Part shown: piece after piece, positions 1 through 11,653 of the stretch
Position numbering within the stretch: position 1 is the first letter of the stretch
Layout: each line of letters opens with the position of its first letter
The notes under the pieces: generated by a model
The model's input: the letters and a program-made list of their open reading frames with translations, nothing else
The model's database searches: none
Told to the model about the DNA's origin: nothing
Translations under genes and position numbers: made by a program
Origin: Corynebacterium tuberculostearicum
Lineage (GTDB): Bacteria > Actinomycetota > Actinomycetes > Mycobacteriales > Mycobacteriaceae
Assembly: GCF_030503735.1 (NCBI RefSeq)
Contig: NZ_CP073096.1
Span: 930,001-994,000, forward strand
DNA: 64,000 bases
Direction of reading: 5' to 3'

Positions 1-1
1 C

Positions 2-1975
2 ATTTCCATGGACTTGGTAGACGATGATATTTGGGAAGCAGAGGTGGGCGATAACTGCGATTACCGCCTAGAAATCTCCTATCCGGAGGTGCCTACTCGC
101 ATTGTGGCAGACGGCTATCATTTCCTTCCCACCATCGGCTCGCTGGACCTGCACCTTATTGGAGAAGGCCGCCACGAGCGCCTCTGGGAAGTCCTCGGTG
201 CAAACTTGCGCAGCTACGAGACAGAGATGGGCTCCGTGGAAGGGGTCTCCTTTGCCGTGTGGGCTCCCAACGCCCAAGGCGTGGCTGTGGTGGGTGACTT
301 CTGTGGCTGGAACCCAACCCAGTATCCGATGCGTTCTTTAGGCTCTACCGGCGTATGGGAGGTCTTTGTTCCAGGCATCGGTGCTGGCGAGCACTATAAG
401 TTCGCCCTTTTTAGCCACGAGGGCCGCAAGGACAAGGCCGACCCCTTGGCAAAGCGCACCGCCTGCCCGCCGGAAACAGACTCTATCGTGGATTCCACCA
501 GCTTCGCTTGGTCCGATTCCGCCTGGATGGGCAAGCGCACCGGCAACCTCGACGTCCCCATGAGCATCTATGAGGTTCACGTCGGCTCGTGGAAGGTTGG
601 CGCCAACTACAACCGCCTGCGCGAGGAACTCATTCCGTATCTCAAGGAGCACGGTTTCACCCACGTCGAGCTCTTGCCCGTTGCAGAGCACCCCTTTGGC
701 GGCTCCTGGGGCTACCAAGTCTCCGGCTACTACTCGCCGTCCGCGCGTTGGGGCTCGCCGGATGAATTCCGTGAACTGGTCAATGCACTGCACGAAAACG
801 GCATCGGCGTCATCGTGGACTGGGTGCCGGCCCACTTCCCCAAAGATGACTGGGCCCTCGGACGCTTCGACGGACAGGCGCTGTATGAGCACCCCGATCC
901 CCGCCGCGGTGAACAATCCGACTGGGGCACCTATGTCTTTGATTTCGGACGCAATGAGGTCCGCAATTTCCTTGTAGCCAATGCACTGTACTGGGCCGAA
1001 GAGTTCCATATCGATGGCCTGCGCGTAGACGCCGTGGCCTCCATGCTCTACCTGGATTATTCCCGCGATGAATGGCTGCCCAACCAGTACGGCGGGCGCG
1101 AGAATTTAGAGGCCGTGCAGTTCCTGCAGGAAACCAATGCCACTCTCAACCGCACCCATTCTGGTGTGCTCACCATCGCCGAGGAATCCACCTCCTGGCC
1201 GGGCGTTACCGCTCCGACTTCTGAAAATGGCCTGGGTTTTTCCCTGAAGTGGAACATGGGCTGGATGAATGACACCCTGGAGTACTTCCAACACGAACCC
1301 ATCCACCGCTCCCATCACCACGGCGAACTCACCTTTTCTATGGTCTACGCCTACTCTGAGCGCTATGTACTACCGTTTAGCCATGATGAAGTGGTGCACG
1401 GCAAAGGCTCGCTGTGGGAACGCATGCCCGGTGATGACTGGAATAAGGCCGCCGGCCTGCGGGCACTCTACGGATACATGTTTTCCCACCCCGGCAAGAA
1501 CCTGCTGTTCATGGGCCAAGAATTCGGCCAGACTACCGAGTGGGCCGAGGGGCATTCTGTAGACTGGGGCAACCTCGATGGGTGGGCTAACGAGTGGCAC
1601 CGCGGCATCAAGAGACTCGTGCGCGATATTAACTTCATCTATCGTGACACCCCTGCCTTGTGGTCGCAAGACTTTAGCCAAGGGGGATTCCAGTGGGTCA
1701 AGGCGGATGACTCGAATAATAACGTGCTCGGCTACGTCCGCTACGGTGCTGATGGCTCCGCCCTACTCGCCGTGTGCAACCTTTCTGGTTCTTCTATTCC
1801 CAACTACGACCTTTGGGTTCCATATGACGGCGAGTGGCAGATGATCCTCAACACTGATGATGCTGTCTATGAAGGCGCTGGGAATCCGCTTCCCCAGCAC
1901 ATTCACGTAGCGGATAATCTCACCACGCTTCATCTACCGGCTAACTCGGTACAGTGGTACGTGCTGGAGCAATAA
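2..1975 (+). CDS. glgB: 1,4-alpha-glucan branching enzyme, 5' partial
   Basis: Glycogen branching enzyme of GH13, which transfers alpha-1,4 chains to alpha-1,6 positions in the cytoplasm. The frame is open to the left edge, and corynebacterial GlgB is usually about 730 residues against 655 from the ATG at 8, so the true start lies outside the window. An N-terminal E-set/CBM48 domain ([18 protein letters not shown]) is followed by the GH13 barrel with GLRVDAVAS (nucleophile Asp), TIAEEST (acid/base Glu) and [12 protein letters not shown] (third Asp), then a C-terminal beta domain. It ends six bases from the stop of the convergent arsC-like gene, with no obvious terminator between them. The family call is certain. 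Confidence 0.97.
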   Translation: MSMDLVDDDIWEAEVGDNCDYRLEISYPEVPTRIVADGYHFLPTIGSLDLHLIGEGRHERLWEVLGANLRSYETEMGSVEGVSFAVWAPNAQGVAVVGDFCGWNPTQYPMRSLGSTGVWEVFVPGIGAGEHYKFALFSHEGRKDKADPLAKRTACPPETDSIVDSTSFAWSDSAWMGKRTGNLDVPMSIYEVHVGSWKVGANYNRLREELIPYLKEHGFTHVELLPVAEHPFGGSWGYQVSGYYSPSARWGSPDEFRELVNALHENGIGVIVDWVPAHFPKDDWALGRFDGQALYEHPDPRRGEQSDWGTYVFDFGRNEVRNFLVANALYWAEEFHIDGLRVDAVASMLYLDYSRDEWLPNQYGGRENLEAVQFLQETNATLNRTHSGVLTIAEESTSWPGVTAPTSENGLGFSLKWNMGWMNDTLEYFQHEPIHRSHHHGELTFSMVYAYSERYVLPFSHDEVVHGKGSLWERMPGDDWNKAAGLRALYGYMFSHPGKNLLFMGQEFGQTTEWAEGHSVDWGNLDGWANEWHRGIKRLVRDINFIYRDTPALWSQDFSQGGFQWVKADDSNNNVLGYVRYGADGSALLAVCNLSGSSIPNYDLWVPYDGEWQMILNTDDAVYEGAGNPLPQHIHVADNLTTLHLPANSVQWYVLEQ

Positions 1976-1980
1976 AACGC

Positions 1981-2373
1981 TTATCGCTGCGTCCGCAGGA
2001 ACTCCACTACGCGCGCTTCGATGTCATCACGGAGCGCGTCCATGCGCTCTTCACCTTCCAGACCGCGAAGCGAAGGATCCTCGATAGTCCACCGCTGTGC
2101 TGGCCCCTCATATTTCGCATCACCTACTACGACGACGTGGTCGACAGTGGCGGCAAGGTTAGGATCCACTAGAGCAGGAGTACCAGTCATTTCTGCTCCC
2201 ACCTTCGCGAGGGAGGCTTTAGCCTCTTGATTGATACCCTGCTGGGTGTGCTCCGGCGTAGTTTGCACCCCAGCCGAGTAAATATCCCATTCAGGGGCAT
2301 GCTTCGCGGCTAACGCCGCTGCCATCTGGGACTTGCCGCGATTTGTATTGCACAGGAAAAGCACTGAAGTCAT
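1981..2373 (-). CDS. ArsC-like low-molecular-weight phosphatase (arsenate-mycothiol transferase type)
   Basis: A 130-residue single-domain protein of the LMW-phosphatase/arsenate reductase fold. The P-loop sits at residues 8-15 as CNTNRGKS. The usual signature is C-x5-R-S, so the phosphate-binding Arg is Lys14 here. From family knowledge, a GKSQMAA loop is found in corynebacterial ArsC1/ArsC2 enzymes, which form an arseno-mycothiol adduct. That makes a mycothiol-dependent reductase more likely than a tyrosine phosphatase. It lies 20 bp downstream of the thioredoxin-TPR gene on the same strand. No ars regulator or efflux gene is adjacent, so its arsenate role is an inference. Confidence 0.8.
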   Translation of the reverse strand: MTSVLFLCNTNRGKSQMAAALAAKHAPEWDIYSAGVQTTPEHTQQGINQEAKASLAKVGAEMTGTPALVDPNLAATVDHVVVVGDAKYEGPAQRWTIEDPSLRGLEGEERMDALRDDIEARVVEFLRTQR

Positions 2374-2393
2374 GCTTTCCCATCCTACCCAAA

Positions 2394-3320
2394 CTAGTAC
2401 AGGGCACTCGCCAGCTTGGTGCGCGCTTCCAGGACACGCGGGTCATTTGCGTCGAAGAGGCCGAAAAGCTCTAGCAAGCGTTCTCGGACCTGTGCCTTCT
2501 TGTCACCTGCTGTTGCCTTCATCGTTTCAATGAGACGTTCAAATGCTTTCTCCGGTGCTCCCGCCACTACCTCGGCATCCGCAGCACGCATTTGCTTATC
2601 GACGTCCTCCTTATCCCCTTCCGCAGCCGCAATCGGGTCATCGGTCTGGTTAGCTGGGTCTAGGCGCTTGAGCAGGATCGTGGTATCGCGTGCCTGTTTA
2701 ATCTGCACGTTATCGGGCTCGGAGTCCAAAATGGAGTTGTAGACGTTGAGCGCACCATCAAAATCGCCGGCATTCAAGAAGCTCTCTGCTTCCTGGAGGC
2801 GCGGATCCTCTTCTTCCTCTTGGGGCTGTTCCGATCCATGATCGCCCTGCAAACCCTTCAACTGTGGACCAACATTTTGCACTAGGGTTTCTACCCATTG
2901 CTTGAGCGCGTCCTTCGGCTGCGCGCCTTCAAAATTAGTCAGCGGCTGACCAGCGCCCAACGCCACCACGGTAGGCAGATTCTTAACGCCGAAGACCTGC
3001 GCCACCTGCGGAGTAGCATCCGCATCTACATAGGCAACGAGGAAACTGAGGTTTCCTTGCATAGCCAAATCCTGGAGATCGGTCCGCAACTGCTCTGACT
3101 GCGTGGAACGGGCAGTACCAATGAGAACGACCACTGGAACTTCCGCAGAGCGGCGCACCACGTCTTGTTCGAAATTAGACTCTGTAACCGTAAAGAACGG
3201 CTGGACCCCACTAGCGTTTGTGTGCGGCGACTCCTGCGCCTTCTGGCGCGCCTCAGCGCGGGCTTTGACCTGGCTGAGATCAAGCGCGCCTCCTACATAA
3301 GCATTATTTGCTGAAGTCAT
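2394..3320 (-). CDS. Thioredoxin-like/TPR protein (YbbN/CnoX-like co-chaperone)
   Basis: 308 residues. Residues about 40-150 are a thioredoxin fold with FGVKNLPTVVAL, corresponding to the cis-Pro loop. The position of the redox CxxC is occupied by TARSTQ (69-74), so it cannot act as a dithiol oxidoreductase. A glutamate-rich linker (QPQEEEEDPRLQ) leads to TPR-like helices (EAESFLNAGDFDGALNVYN and following). This architecture matches actinobacterial YbbN-type co-chaperones. The start has a strong ribosome site (AAAGGAGGA), and the stop of the upstream thiamine-binding gene directly abuts the ATG, so the two are coupled. Confidence 0.85.
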   Translation of the reverse strand: MTSANNAYVGGALDLSQVKARAEARQKAQESPHTNASGVQPFFTVTESNFEQDVVRRSAEVPVVVLIGTARSTQSEQLRTDLQDLAMQGNLSFLVAYVDADATPQVAQVFGVKNLPTVVALGAGQPLTNFEGAQPKDALKQWVETLVQNVGPQLKGLQGDHGSEQPQEEEEDPRLQEAESFLNAGDFDGALNVYNSILDSEPDNVQIKQARDTTILLKRLDPANQTDDPIAAAEGDKEDVDKQMRAADAEVVAGAPEKAFERLIETMKATAGDKKAQVRERLLELFGLFDANDPRVLEARTKLASALY

Positions 3321-3629
3321 CTAGTCCTCCTTTGCAAGGCGGCGGTTGACCGCGTCTACCTTGTCTGTCAGCTGATTGGTCACGCCTTCACGAATATCGG
3401 CCTTTACCACCAAAGAAGTACGCGGGGATACAGCGCGCACTGCCTCAGTTGCCTTTTTGATGGTTCCAAAGACCTCATCCCATTCCCCTTCCAGAAGGGT
3501 AAACATGGCATTAGTCTCATTAGGGAGGCCAGACTCGCGAACCACGCGTACAGCCTCGGCCACGGCATCGGCCATTTCTTGGGAGTCATTATTGACTACC
3601 GCTGGGGCTACAGAAAATGCAACAATCAT
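3321..3629 (-). CDS. Thiamine-binding-like MTH1187/YkoF-family protein
   Basis: A 102-residue alpha/beta protein starting MIVAFSVAP and containing ESGLPNETNAMFTLLEGEWDEV in overlapping parts, typical of the MTH1187/YkoF thiamine-binding superfamily. Members bind thiamine or pyrimidine precursors; what this one binds is not shown. The reading frame is open 243 bp upstream of the chosen ATG, but the upstream translation is low-complexity and overlaps the zinc-ribbon gene, so the ATG at 3629 is preferred. It sits between the zinc-ribbon gene (10 bp gap) and the thioredoxin-TPR gene (abutting), in one minus-strand run. Confidence 0.82.
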   Translation of the reverse strand: MIVAFSVAPAVVNNDSQEMADAVAEAVRVVRESGLPNETNAMFTLLEGEWDEVFGTIKKATEAVRAVSPRTSLVVKADIREGVTNQLTDKVDAVNRRLAKED

Positions 3630-3639
3630 GCCCGCTAGT

Positions 3640-3924
3640 CTACCTACGCTCCCAACAGTGGCGGTGCCAGTGCCGGCGATCGTCGCCTTGGCGGCCCACG
3701 TCTCGGGGCCACGCGACGATATGGGCCACCCCAGGGGGGATGTTTTGGTTGCAGCCCGGACACACGTAATACTTCTGAGCACGCGCGGAACCGATATGAC
3801 GCATGACGTAGGGCTCACCGCGGGTCCAACTAGGGCCCACGACCGTCTGCGACCCGAGGAAAGTGGAGCCATCTTTCGGCAAGGAGCGAATCTCTACCGG
3901 TTTGCGTCTATTTCGCCGCGGCAT
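3640..3924 (-). CDS. Small zinc-ribbon-like protein of actinobacteria
   Basis: 94 residues, very basic at the N-terminus (MPRRNRRKP). A CPGC pair lies near residue 55 and an HWHRHCW motif at the C-terminus, which together look like a zinc site. Orthologues in actinobacteria carry the generic and unsupported label ATP/GTP-binding protein; there is no P-loop here. The start overlaps the nucS stop by one base (TGATG), so the two are translationally coupled. Conservation beside nucS suggests a nucleic-acid-related role, but that is inference. Confidence 0.75.
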   Translation of the reverse strand: MPRRNRRKPVEIRSLPKDGSTFLGSQTVVGPSWTRGEPYVMRHIGSARAQKYYVCPGCNQNIPPGVAHIVAWPRDVGRQGDDRRHWHRHCWERR

Positions 3925-4616
3925 CAGAACAACCGCAATTCATTCGACTCGAGGCCGCGCAGCTCCTGATAGTCTAGTACGACACACCGAATACCGCGGT
4001 CTTCTGCCAAGGTTCGGGCCTGCGGCTTGATTTCCTGCGCCGCGAATACGCCGGACACTGGGGCGAGCAGCTCATCGCGATTGAGCAACTCCAAATATCT
4101 CGTGAGCTGTTCCACACCGTCGATACCACCGCGGCGTTTCACCTCGATGGCGACGTTATTATTGTTCTCGTCTTTCGCCATGATGTCTACTGGACCAATG
4201 GCGGTAGGAAACTCACGACGTACCAAGGTATAGCTATCGCCCAAGGTATCGATCTGGTCCGCCAAAAGCTCTTGTAAGTGAGCTTCTACGCCGTCCTTGA
4301 CCAAACCTGGATCCTCCCCCATGTCATAGGAAACTTCCTCGTGGATCTCAGCGATGGTGATTCGCAGTTGCTCGCCTTTAGGATTTTCTACCAACCATAA
4401 GAGCTCACCTGTATCTTCACCATCTAAGTCCTCGATGGCGGACTCCTTTAAGGTGCACGGCGGGGTCATCCAATTAAGCGGTTTATAAGCGCGGTCATCG
4501 GCGTGCACAGACACAGAACCGTCTGCTTTGACGATAAGCAGCCGGTCTGCCATGGGAAGGTGGGCATCCAAACGGCCCACGTAATCTACGGAGCATCGGG
4601 CGATTACTAAACGCAT
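3924..4616 (-). CDS. nucS: Mismatch-specific endonuclease NucS/EndoMS
   Basis: Non-canonical mismatch repair nuclease that replaces MutSL in most actinobacteria, cutting both strands at mismatches. It is 230 residues from the start [20 protein letters not shown]; a longer open frame exists upstream but overlaps the DUF2550 gene and lacks conservation. The PD-(D/E)XK core is visible as [10 protein letters not shown] followed by [17 protein letters not shown], giving the Asp, Glu and Lys catalytic residues. The N-terminal half is the dimerising DNA-binding domain. Its usual neighbours, the ATP synthase genes and DUF2550, are present. Confidence 0.95.
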   Translation of the reverse strand: MRLVIARCSVDYVGRLDAHLPMADRLLIVKADGSVSVHADDRAYKPLNWMTPPCTLKESAIEDLDGEDTGELLWLVENPKGEQLRITIAEIHEEVSYDMGEDPGLVKDGVEAHLQELLADQIDTLGDSYTLVRREFPTAIGPVDIMAKDENNNNVAIEVKRRGGIDGVEQLTRYLELLNRDELLAPVSGVFAAQEIKPQARTLAEDRGIRCVVLDYQELRGLESNELRLF

Positions 4617-4639
4617 GACCTCTACCCTAGCGGGTAGCC

Positions 4640-5116
4640 TTATCGCTTGGATTGACGGGTAGCGCGCTCGCGCAGTTGCCGGAAATCGAAGCGCTGCTGG
4701 CGCTTGGACGGTGCCGCTTCTACCCATGCACCAAAGCCCATGATTCCGTGCGGATCGGAGGCTAGCTCATACTCCCTGCCTTTGGCGCGAAATCGCACAA
4801 CCTCGGTGGCGGCAGACATAAAAGAAGCCTCGGCATCATCAAGCGGGCGGGTGCTCACTAGCTCGATGTCGAGGCGATTGATGCGCAGGTCGCAGCGCGG
4901 GGAGACTGAACGCAGCTTGAAATACTCCACAAATTCACCCTCATAGCGCAGCGATCCATGCCGCCAAGAAAGGGAGTTTCTGGCAGGGTAACGACGCAAA
5001 AGCACAGAGGTACCGCGAGAGCGGATAGTAAAAAACCGGAGCGCCGCCAAGAAGAAGACTAAAAACAGGGCCACTCCAAGGGCCCACAGAAGCACTGCAA
5101 CAAACGTTGAATTCAT
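4640..5116 (-). CDS. DUF2550 single-pass membrane protein
   Basis: 158 residues with one N-terminal membrane segment (about 5-28, [21 protein letters not shown]), then a basic cytoplasmic or membrane-surface domain ([31 protein letters not shown]). DUF2550 genes sit directly after atpC throughout Corynebacteriales. Function is unknown. A strong hairpin (5221-5251) separates it from atpC, so it probably has its own promoter in the 5117-5220 stretch; none could be assigned with confidence. It is followed 23 bp later by nucS. Confidence 0.85.
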   Translation of the reverse strand: MNSTFVAVLLWALGVALFLVFFLAALRFFTIRSRGTSVLLRRYPARNSLSWRHGSLRYEGEFVEYFKLRSVSPRCDLRINRLDIELVSTRPLDDAEASFMSAATEVVRFRAKGREYELASDPHGIMGFGAWVEAAPSKRQQRFDFRQLRERATRQSKR

Positions 5117-5220
5117 GGGCTAATTCACGCCATCCTCGCTCTGTGGAGATACTAATTTCTTGAATTGTAGCGCCTAGCGGCCCCAGTATGCCAATAAGAA
5201 TAGGCAAAGAAAACACGAAG

Positions 5221-5251
5221 AAGGCGCACCGGTTTGAAACCGGTGCGCCTT
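5221..5251 (-). terminator. Terminator of the atp operon
   Basis: A perfect 15-bp inverted repeat (5221-5235 and 5237-5251) lies after the atpC stop. Read on the minus strand it is followed by the pyrimidine-rich CTTCGTGTTTTC. The stem is GC-rich at its base and the A/T-rich centre would open as a loop, as in intrinsic terminators. It marks the 3' end of the ATP synthase transcript and separates it from the DUF2550 gene. Confidence 0.85.
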
Positions 5252-5302
5252 AAGAGAGCAGGAAGGGCGGCTATTGCTGCCCTCTCCTACCAATCCAAGG
5301 TT

Positions 5303-5671
5303 CTAAGCCTTAGCGCGGCGGATTGCACGCTGTGCGGCCTCGCCACGGGACTTGGTGAGCTCGTGCTCAGAAGCGAATTCCTCCTGAGCCTTCTCCTCAT
5401 CCACCTCATCGGACCAGATGGCCCAATCAGCGAGGACGGTGATCTTGTCCTGGGTAACGGAGAGGAAACCACCCTGAACGGCAGCGACGCGGCGCTCGCC
5501 GTCTACGGGGTGGATGGTCACCACGCCATTATCGATCAACTGACCGATCGTAGGCTCGTGACCGGGAAGCACGCCGATCTCACCCTCGGTGGTCTCAGCC
5601 GTGACCATGGAGGCCTGTCCGGTCCACAGCAGGCGCTCGACGGAAACCAATTCGGCGGTGATGTCAGCCAT
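5303..5671 (-). CDS. atpC: ATP synthase F1 subunit epsilon
   Basis: 122 residues. The N-terminal beta sandwich is clear ([34 protein letters not shown]). The C-terminal helical part is short ([20 protein letters not shown]), as in other corynebacteria and mycobacteria. Epsilon is part of the rotor stalk and in many bacteria inhibits ATP hydrolysis. It is the last atp gene, 10 bp after atpD, and is followed by the terminator at 5221-5251. Confidence 0.97.
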   Translation of the reverse strand: MADITAELVSVERLLWTGQASMVTAETTEGEIGVLPGHEPTIGQLIDNGVVTIHPVDGERRVAAVQGGFLSVTQDKITVLADWAIWSDEVDEEKAQEEFASEHELTKSRGEAAQRAIRRAKA

Positions 5672-5681
5672 GTGCCTCTCC

Positions 5682-7130
<1,449 letters not shown>

Positions 7131-8117
7131 CTAGTCACTTTCTGCGCTGTCAGATAGCGCGCCAGCGCCACCGACGATCTCTGAAATTTCCTGGGTAATC
7201 TGTGCCTGACGAGCCTGGTTAGCCACGCGAGAGAGGTCATCGACCATCTCCGTCGCGTTGTCAGTAGCAGACTTCATAGCTGTACGGCGTGCAGCGGACT
7301 CGGAGGCGGATGCCTCCAAGAACATAGCAAACAGGATACGCGAGACGTACTGCGGAAGCAGCGTTTGCATCAGCGTATCTGCGTCTGGCTCGAACTCGAA
7401 ACCAGCGGCAGTATCCCCGAACTCGGCATCAGACAAAGCGGAATCACCGAGTTGGTACTCCTCATCCTGAATGACCGGCTCAACTGGCAGCAGCTGCTGT
7501 GCCCGAGCAGTCTGAGTCAGCATCGACTCAAACTCGGTGTAGACAACGTGCACCTGGTCAAAGCCACGGACACCTTCGCCTTCACCCTGTGCGTGCAGGC
7601 CAGCACGGCCCTTAGTTGTACCGTGAGAACCGGCAACGAAACCATCAATCAAGTGACGGCGCACATCGTGGGTGGCCTCCCAGGTCGGATCCTGAGAGAA
7701 ACCGCCCCAGCTGCCAATTACCTCGTCCTCACGGAACTTGTAGTGGCCGATGCCTTTGTTGCCAGTTACGTAGCGAACTACCTCGTAGCCCTTGCTTTCC
7801 AGGAGAGCCTGCAGCTGTGCGGCCTTCTTGAAGACGTTGTTGTTATAGCCGCCACACATACCGCGGTCAGATGTGACCACGAGGATGGCGGCGACGTTGC
7901 CGTCTTCACGCTCGCGCAGCATGTCGTGCTCCAACGTAGAAGCCGCAGCCAGCTTATTCATGATGCTGGTCATCTCGGTCGCGTACGGCTGCGATGCCTC
8001 TACCCTGGCCTGCGCTTTGGTAATGCGCGAGGTAGCAATCAGCTCCTGGGCCTTGGTGATCTTCTTAGTCGAATTAACGGACCGAATGCGGTCTCGCAGT
8101 TCGCGAAGATTAGCCAT
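7131..8117 (-). CDS. atpG: ATP synthase F1 subunit gamma
   Basis: 328 residues, the rotor shaft of F1. The N-terminal helix MANLRELRDRIRSVNSTKKI and the C-terminal helix EMVDDLSRVANQARQAQITQ are the conserved coiled-coil ends. The protein is longer than E. coli gamma (287) because of an acidic insertion around ALSDAEFGDTAAGFEFEPDA, usual for actinobacteria. A GGGAGGAG ribosome site precedes the ATG. The gap to atpA (8118-8167) holds a small 6-bp inverted repeat, GAGTTC-T-GAACTC, beside the atpA stop. Confidence 0.98.
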   Translation of the reverse strand: MANLRELRDRIRSVNSTKKITKAQELIATSRITKAQARVEASQPYATEMTSIMNKLAAASTLEHDMLREREDGNVAAILVVTSDRGMCGGYNNNVFKKAAQLQALLESKGYEVVRYVTGNKGIGHYKFREDEVIGSWGGFSQDPTWEATHDVRRHLIDGFVAGSHGTTKGRAGLHAQGEGEGVRGFDQVHVVYTEFESMLTQTARAQQLLPVEPVIQDEEYQLGDSALSDAEFGDTAAGFEFEPDADTLMQTLLPQYVSRILFAMFLEASASESAARRTAMKSATDNATEMVDDLSRVANQARQAQITQEISEIVGGAGALSDSAESD

Positions 8118-8167
8118 CGTTTCTCCTCCCTTCTTTAATCTAGACGGTTAGTTATGAGTTCTGAACT

Positions 8168-9808
8168 CTACTTAGCCGTCTTGCGGGAGACGTTGAGCTC
8201 GGTGTTCTTTACGTCGCTTTCATCCAAAGGCTCTACCGCTGCCTCGGACCCCAAGTTGCGGCCCTCGGAAGTACGGAAGGTTGGCTGGAAGTCCTTAGCT
8301 GCCGCAACCAATGCGTCCTTGGACTCATCAGTCAGCGGCTTGCCGCCGGAAATCTGCTCAAAGACCTCTGGGGTGTTTGCATTGAGGTACTCGTGGACCT
8401 CAGCCTCGAAGCGGCGGACGTCCTCAACGGGAACGACGTCGAAGATGCCAGCCTCGGCGAGGTAGATGGACACCATCTGGTACTCCACCGGCTGCGGAGA
8501 GGACTCAGGCTGCTTCAAAAGCTCAACCAGGCGGGAACCGCGCTCGAGCTGCGCCTTGGAGGCAGCATCCAAATCGGATGCGAACGCTGCGAAGGCCTGC
8601 AGGTCGCGGTAAGAAGCCAGGTCCAGACGGAGGTTACCGGCGACCTTCTTCATGCCCTTGGTCTGTGCAGCGCCACCAACGCGGGAGACGGAGACACCCA
8701 CGTTGATAGCCGGGCGAACGCCCTGGTTGAACAGGTCGGACTCCAGGAATACCTGACCGTCGGTAATGGAAATGACGTTGGTCGGAATGAACGCGCCGAC
8801 GTCGTTTGCCTTGGTTTCGATGATCGGCAGGGCGGTCATGGAACCGGCACCCATGTCGTCGGAAAGCTTTGCAGCACGCTCCAGCAGACGGGAGTGCAGG
8901 TAGAACACATCGCCCGGGTATGCTTCGCGTCCCGGCGGACGGCGGAGCAGCAAGGAGATGGCACGGTAAGCCTCAGCCTGCTTGGTCAGATCATCGTAGA
9001 TAACCAGGACGTGATTACCCTGGTACATCCAGTGCTGGCCCAAGGCTGCACCAGAGAACGGCGCCAGCCACTTAAAGCCAGCGGAATCAGAAGCCGGTGC
9101 AGCCACGATGGTGGTGTAATCCAGTGCGCCGTGCTCCTCAAGGGTGCGGCGCACACCAGCGATGGTCGAGCCCTTTTGGCCGATAGCGACATAGATACAG
9201 CGGACCTGCTTATCCTTGTCGCCGGACTCCCAGTTAGCCTTCTGGTTCAAAATGGTATCGATGCACACCGCGGTCTTACCGGTCTTGCGGTCACCGATGA
9301 CCAGCTGACGCTGGCCACGGCCAATCGGGGTCATTGCATCGATAGCCTTGATGCCGGTCTGCATTGGCTCTTCCACCGGCTGACGCTGCAGCACGGACGG
9401 TGCCTGCAGCTCGAGGACGCGCTCCTCTTCAGCGTTGATTGGGCCCATGCCATCAATTGGCTGACCCAAAGGGTTAATCACGCGGCCGAGGAATTCCTCG
9501 CCCACTGGGATAGAGAGAACCTCGCCGGTCCTCTTGACCTCGTCGCCCTCCTTGAGGGACTCGAAGTTACCCAGGACCACAACACCGATGGAGTTGGTGT
9601 CGAGGTTCTGTGCGACGCCAATCACGCCGCCTGGGAACTCGAGCAGCTCATTCGCCATAACGGATGGCAGGCCAGAAACCTGCGCAATACCGTCAGCTGC
9701 CGAAATGACCACGCCGACCTCCTCACGGGAGGCCTCCGCGGAGTAGCTCGAGGTGTAGTTCGCAATCGCACTACGGATCTCGTCGGAGGAGATCGTCAGC
9801 TCCGCCAT
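8168..9808 (-). CDS. atpA: ATP synthase F1 subunit alpha
   Basis: 546 residues from [15 protein letters not shown]; an in-frame ATG 33 bp upstream is less likely because AGGAAG lies at normal spacing before the chosen start. Non-catalytic nucleotide-binding subunit of F1. The P-loop GDRKTGKT, the segment [13 protein letters not shown] and the signature [14 protein letters not shown] are all present. Alpha forms the hexamer with beta and contacts the delta stalk subunit encoded just upstream. Confidence 0.99.
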   Translation of the reverse strand: MAELTISSDEIRSAIANYTSSYSAEASREEVGVVISAADGIAQVSGLPSVMANELLEFPGGVIGVAQNLDTNSIGVVVLGNFESLKEGDEVKRTGEVLSIPVGEEFLGRVINPLGQPIDGMGPINAEEERVLELQAPSVLQRQPVEEPMQTGIKAIDAMTPIGRGQRQLVIGDRKTGKTAVCIDTILNQKANWESGDKDKQVRCIYVAIGQKGSTIAGVRRTLEEHGALDYTTIVAAPASDSAGFKWLAPFSGAALGQHWMYQGNHVLVIYDDLTKQAEAYRAISLLLRRPPGREAYPGDVFYLHSRLLERAAKLSDDMGAGSMTALPIIETKANDVGAFIPTNVISITDGQVFLESDLFNQGVRPAINVGVSVSRVGGAAQTKGMKKVAGNLRLDLASYRDLQAFAAFASDLDAASKAQLERGSRLVELLKQPESSPQPVEYQMVSIYLAEAGIFDVVPVEDVRRFEAEVHEYLNANTPEVFEQISGGKPLTDESKDALVAAAKDFQPTFRTSEGRNLGSEAAVEPLDESDVKNTELNVSRKTAK

Positions 9809-9868
9809 GTTCTTCCTGCTCTCGGTAGTATCTTCCAGCACTTACTTAATTCGTTTCTGTCGTTTCGG

Positions 9869-10684
9869 CTACGCCATCTGGGCACGCAGGCGAGCAATCT
9901 TGCCTGCTGTAGAGCCGTCAATGACTTCATCGCCGACGCGGATGCGCAAGCCACCGAGGAGGCTGGTGTCAACCTCAGAGTGAATGGACATCGCACGACC
10001 ATAAATTTTGCCCAGCTTCTCAGCGAGTACTGCTTGCTGGCCTTCGTTTAGTTCACCCGCTGCGGTAACGCGCGCAATGGTGCGGCCCTGCAGGTCTGCT
10101 GCAGAATCGGCCAAGGCGGCAACATCGTCGTTCGGGTTCTGCTCTGGGCGGGAGATGGCCTGAAGCACCAGTGCCTCAGTGAACATCGTGACCTTGCCGT
10201 AGAGCACGTTTGCCAGCAATCCGCGCTTGCGGGCGGAATCAGCAGTTCGGTCGGAAAGCAGCTGGGTGAGCTCGCCCTCACGGTCAAGGATCTGAGACAG
10301 ACGGAAGAGCTCATCTTCTACCTGACCCAGCTGGCCCTGTGACTCGGCACCGCGCAGTAGTGCGCGGCGCCCCAGGGAAACCAAGCCCTTGACAAAGTCC
10401 TTCGGGGTGGACCACTGCACGGCCGCAGCTTCCTGGATGATGCGCAGCGCACCAGCAGAAATCTTGGAGCCAAACAGGTTCTCCGCAAGAGACTTACGTG
10501 CCTCGCTTGGGGCGGCGATATCGGTGAAAGCGACGCGCAATTCGCGGTCGGTATCCAAGACATCGACAACCTCAAAGATATCCAAACCTGCCTGTGCGGC
10601 GGTGGCAACATTGTTGTCGCCGGCCAGGATCTCATCCAAGCGGTTTTGTGAGGTTGCGAGTGCTTCGCGGCTAGCTGCCTTCAT
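9869..10684 (-). CDS. atpH: ATP synthase F1 subunit delta
   Basis: 271 residues, about 90 more than E. coli delta, which is normal for Corynebacterium. Mycobacteria instead fuse an extra b-like part to delta. The C-terminal region has the conserved delta motif near DTSLLGGLRIRVGDEVIDGS. It joins the F1 head to the peripheral stalk. It starts 6 bp after the atpF stop and ends 60 bp before atpA. Confidence 0.96.
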   Translation of the reverse strand: MKAASREALATSQNRLDEILAGDNNVATAAQAGLDIFEVVDVLDTDRELRVAFTDIAAPSEARKSLAENLFGSKISAGALRIIQEAAAVQWSTPKDFVKGLVSLGRRALLRGAESQGQLGQVEDELFRLSQILDREGELTQLLSDRTADSARKRGLLANVLYGKVTMFTEALVLQAISRPEQNPNDDVAALADSAADLQGRTIARVTAAGELNEGQQAVLAEKLGKIYGRAMSIHSEVDTSLLGGLRIRVGDEVIDGSTAGKIARLRAQMA

Positions 10685-10690
10685 AGTTGC

Positions 10691-11263
10691 CTACTTTCCG
10701 GCCGGTGCCACAGAGTCGAGCTCGGACAAGAAGCCATCAATGGTGGAGGACTTCTTAGAGGCGTCGGAAAGCTCGCCGCCCAAAATCTTCTCCGCCAGGT
10801 TGATGGAATTCTGGCCCATTTCAGAACGCAGCTCAGTGACAACCTGGGCGCGAGAAGCTTCCAGCTGCTTCTCGCCATTAGCGACGATGCGGCGGGATTC
10901 TTCTTCCGCATTGGTCTTAGCCTCGGCCTCGATCTGCTTGCCGCGCTCGCGCGCCTGCTCGCGGATCTCGGCAGCTTCTGCACGGGCATCAGCCAGCTGA
11001 GCATTGTACTTTTCCAGAGCGGCCTTAGCCTCGGCCTGCTGAGCCTTAGCGCGCTTCAAGCCGCCCTCGATCCGGTCTTCACGCTCCTGCAGCATTTTGC
11101 TGTACATCGGAAGGACAAACTTCGCGAAAATCAGCAAAATGATGGCGAACGGAATGATTGACCAGACTAAGTCGTACATCTTGGGCAGGAGGATGGAGTT
11201 GCCGCTCTCCAGCGGCAGGTGCTCACTTCCCTCTGCTGCAAGGTAGTAAATGACGTTGTTCAT
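10691..11263 (-). CDS. atpF: ATP synthase Fo subunit b
   Basis: 190 residues. A membrane segment at about 30-52 ([20 protein letters not shown]) is followed by a long charged helix ([20 protein letters not shown] onward) that forms the peripheral stalk coiled coil. The length and the N-terminal extension before the membrane segment are typical for actinobacteria. It lies between atpE and atpH. Confidence 0.96.
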   Translation of the reverse strand: MNNVIYYLAAEGSEHLPLESGNSILLPKMYDLVWSIIPFAIILLIFAKFVLPMYSKMLQEREDRIEGGLKRAKAQQAEAKAALEKYNAQLADARAEAAEIREQARERGKQIEAEAKTNAEEESRRIVANGEKQLEASRAQVVTELRSEMGQNSINLAEKILGGELSDASKKSSTIDGFLSELDSVAPAGK

Positions 11264-11307
11264 GGGTCTCCGTTCTTAAAGTTCGATTTACTTGTGTAAA
11301 GCGCTCT

Positions 11308-11625
<318 letters not shown>

Positions 11626-11653
11626 TTAGTTAACCGCGAGGTTCGCGTTGTTG

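Noticed and set aside
3630..3872. Extended N-terminus for the thiamine-binding gene
   Set aside because: The added part overlaps the zinc-ribbon gene and lacks conserved features; the ATG at 3629 begins the family domain.
4941..5216. Frame of 91 codons over the DUF2550 start as a separate gene
   Set aside because: It overlaps the DUF2550 gene in another frame and has no ribosome site or similarity.
8393..10051. Long plus-strand open frame opposite atpA and atpH (about 550 codons)
   Set aside because: Same reason; atpA and the end of atpH explain the coding constraint.
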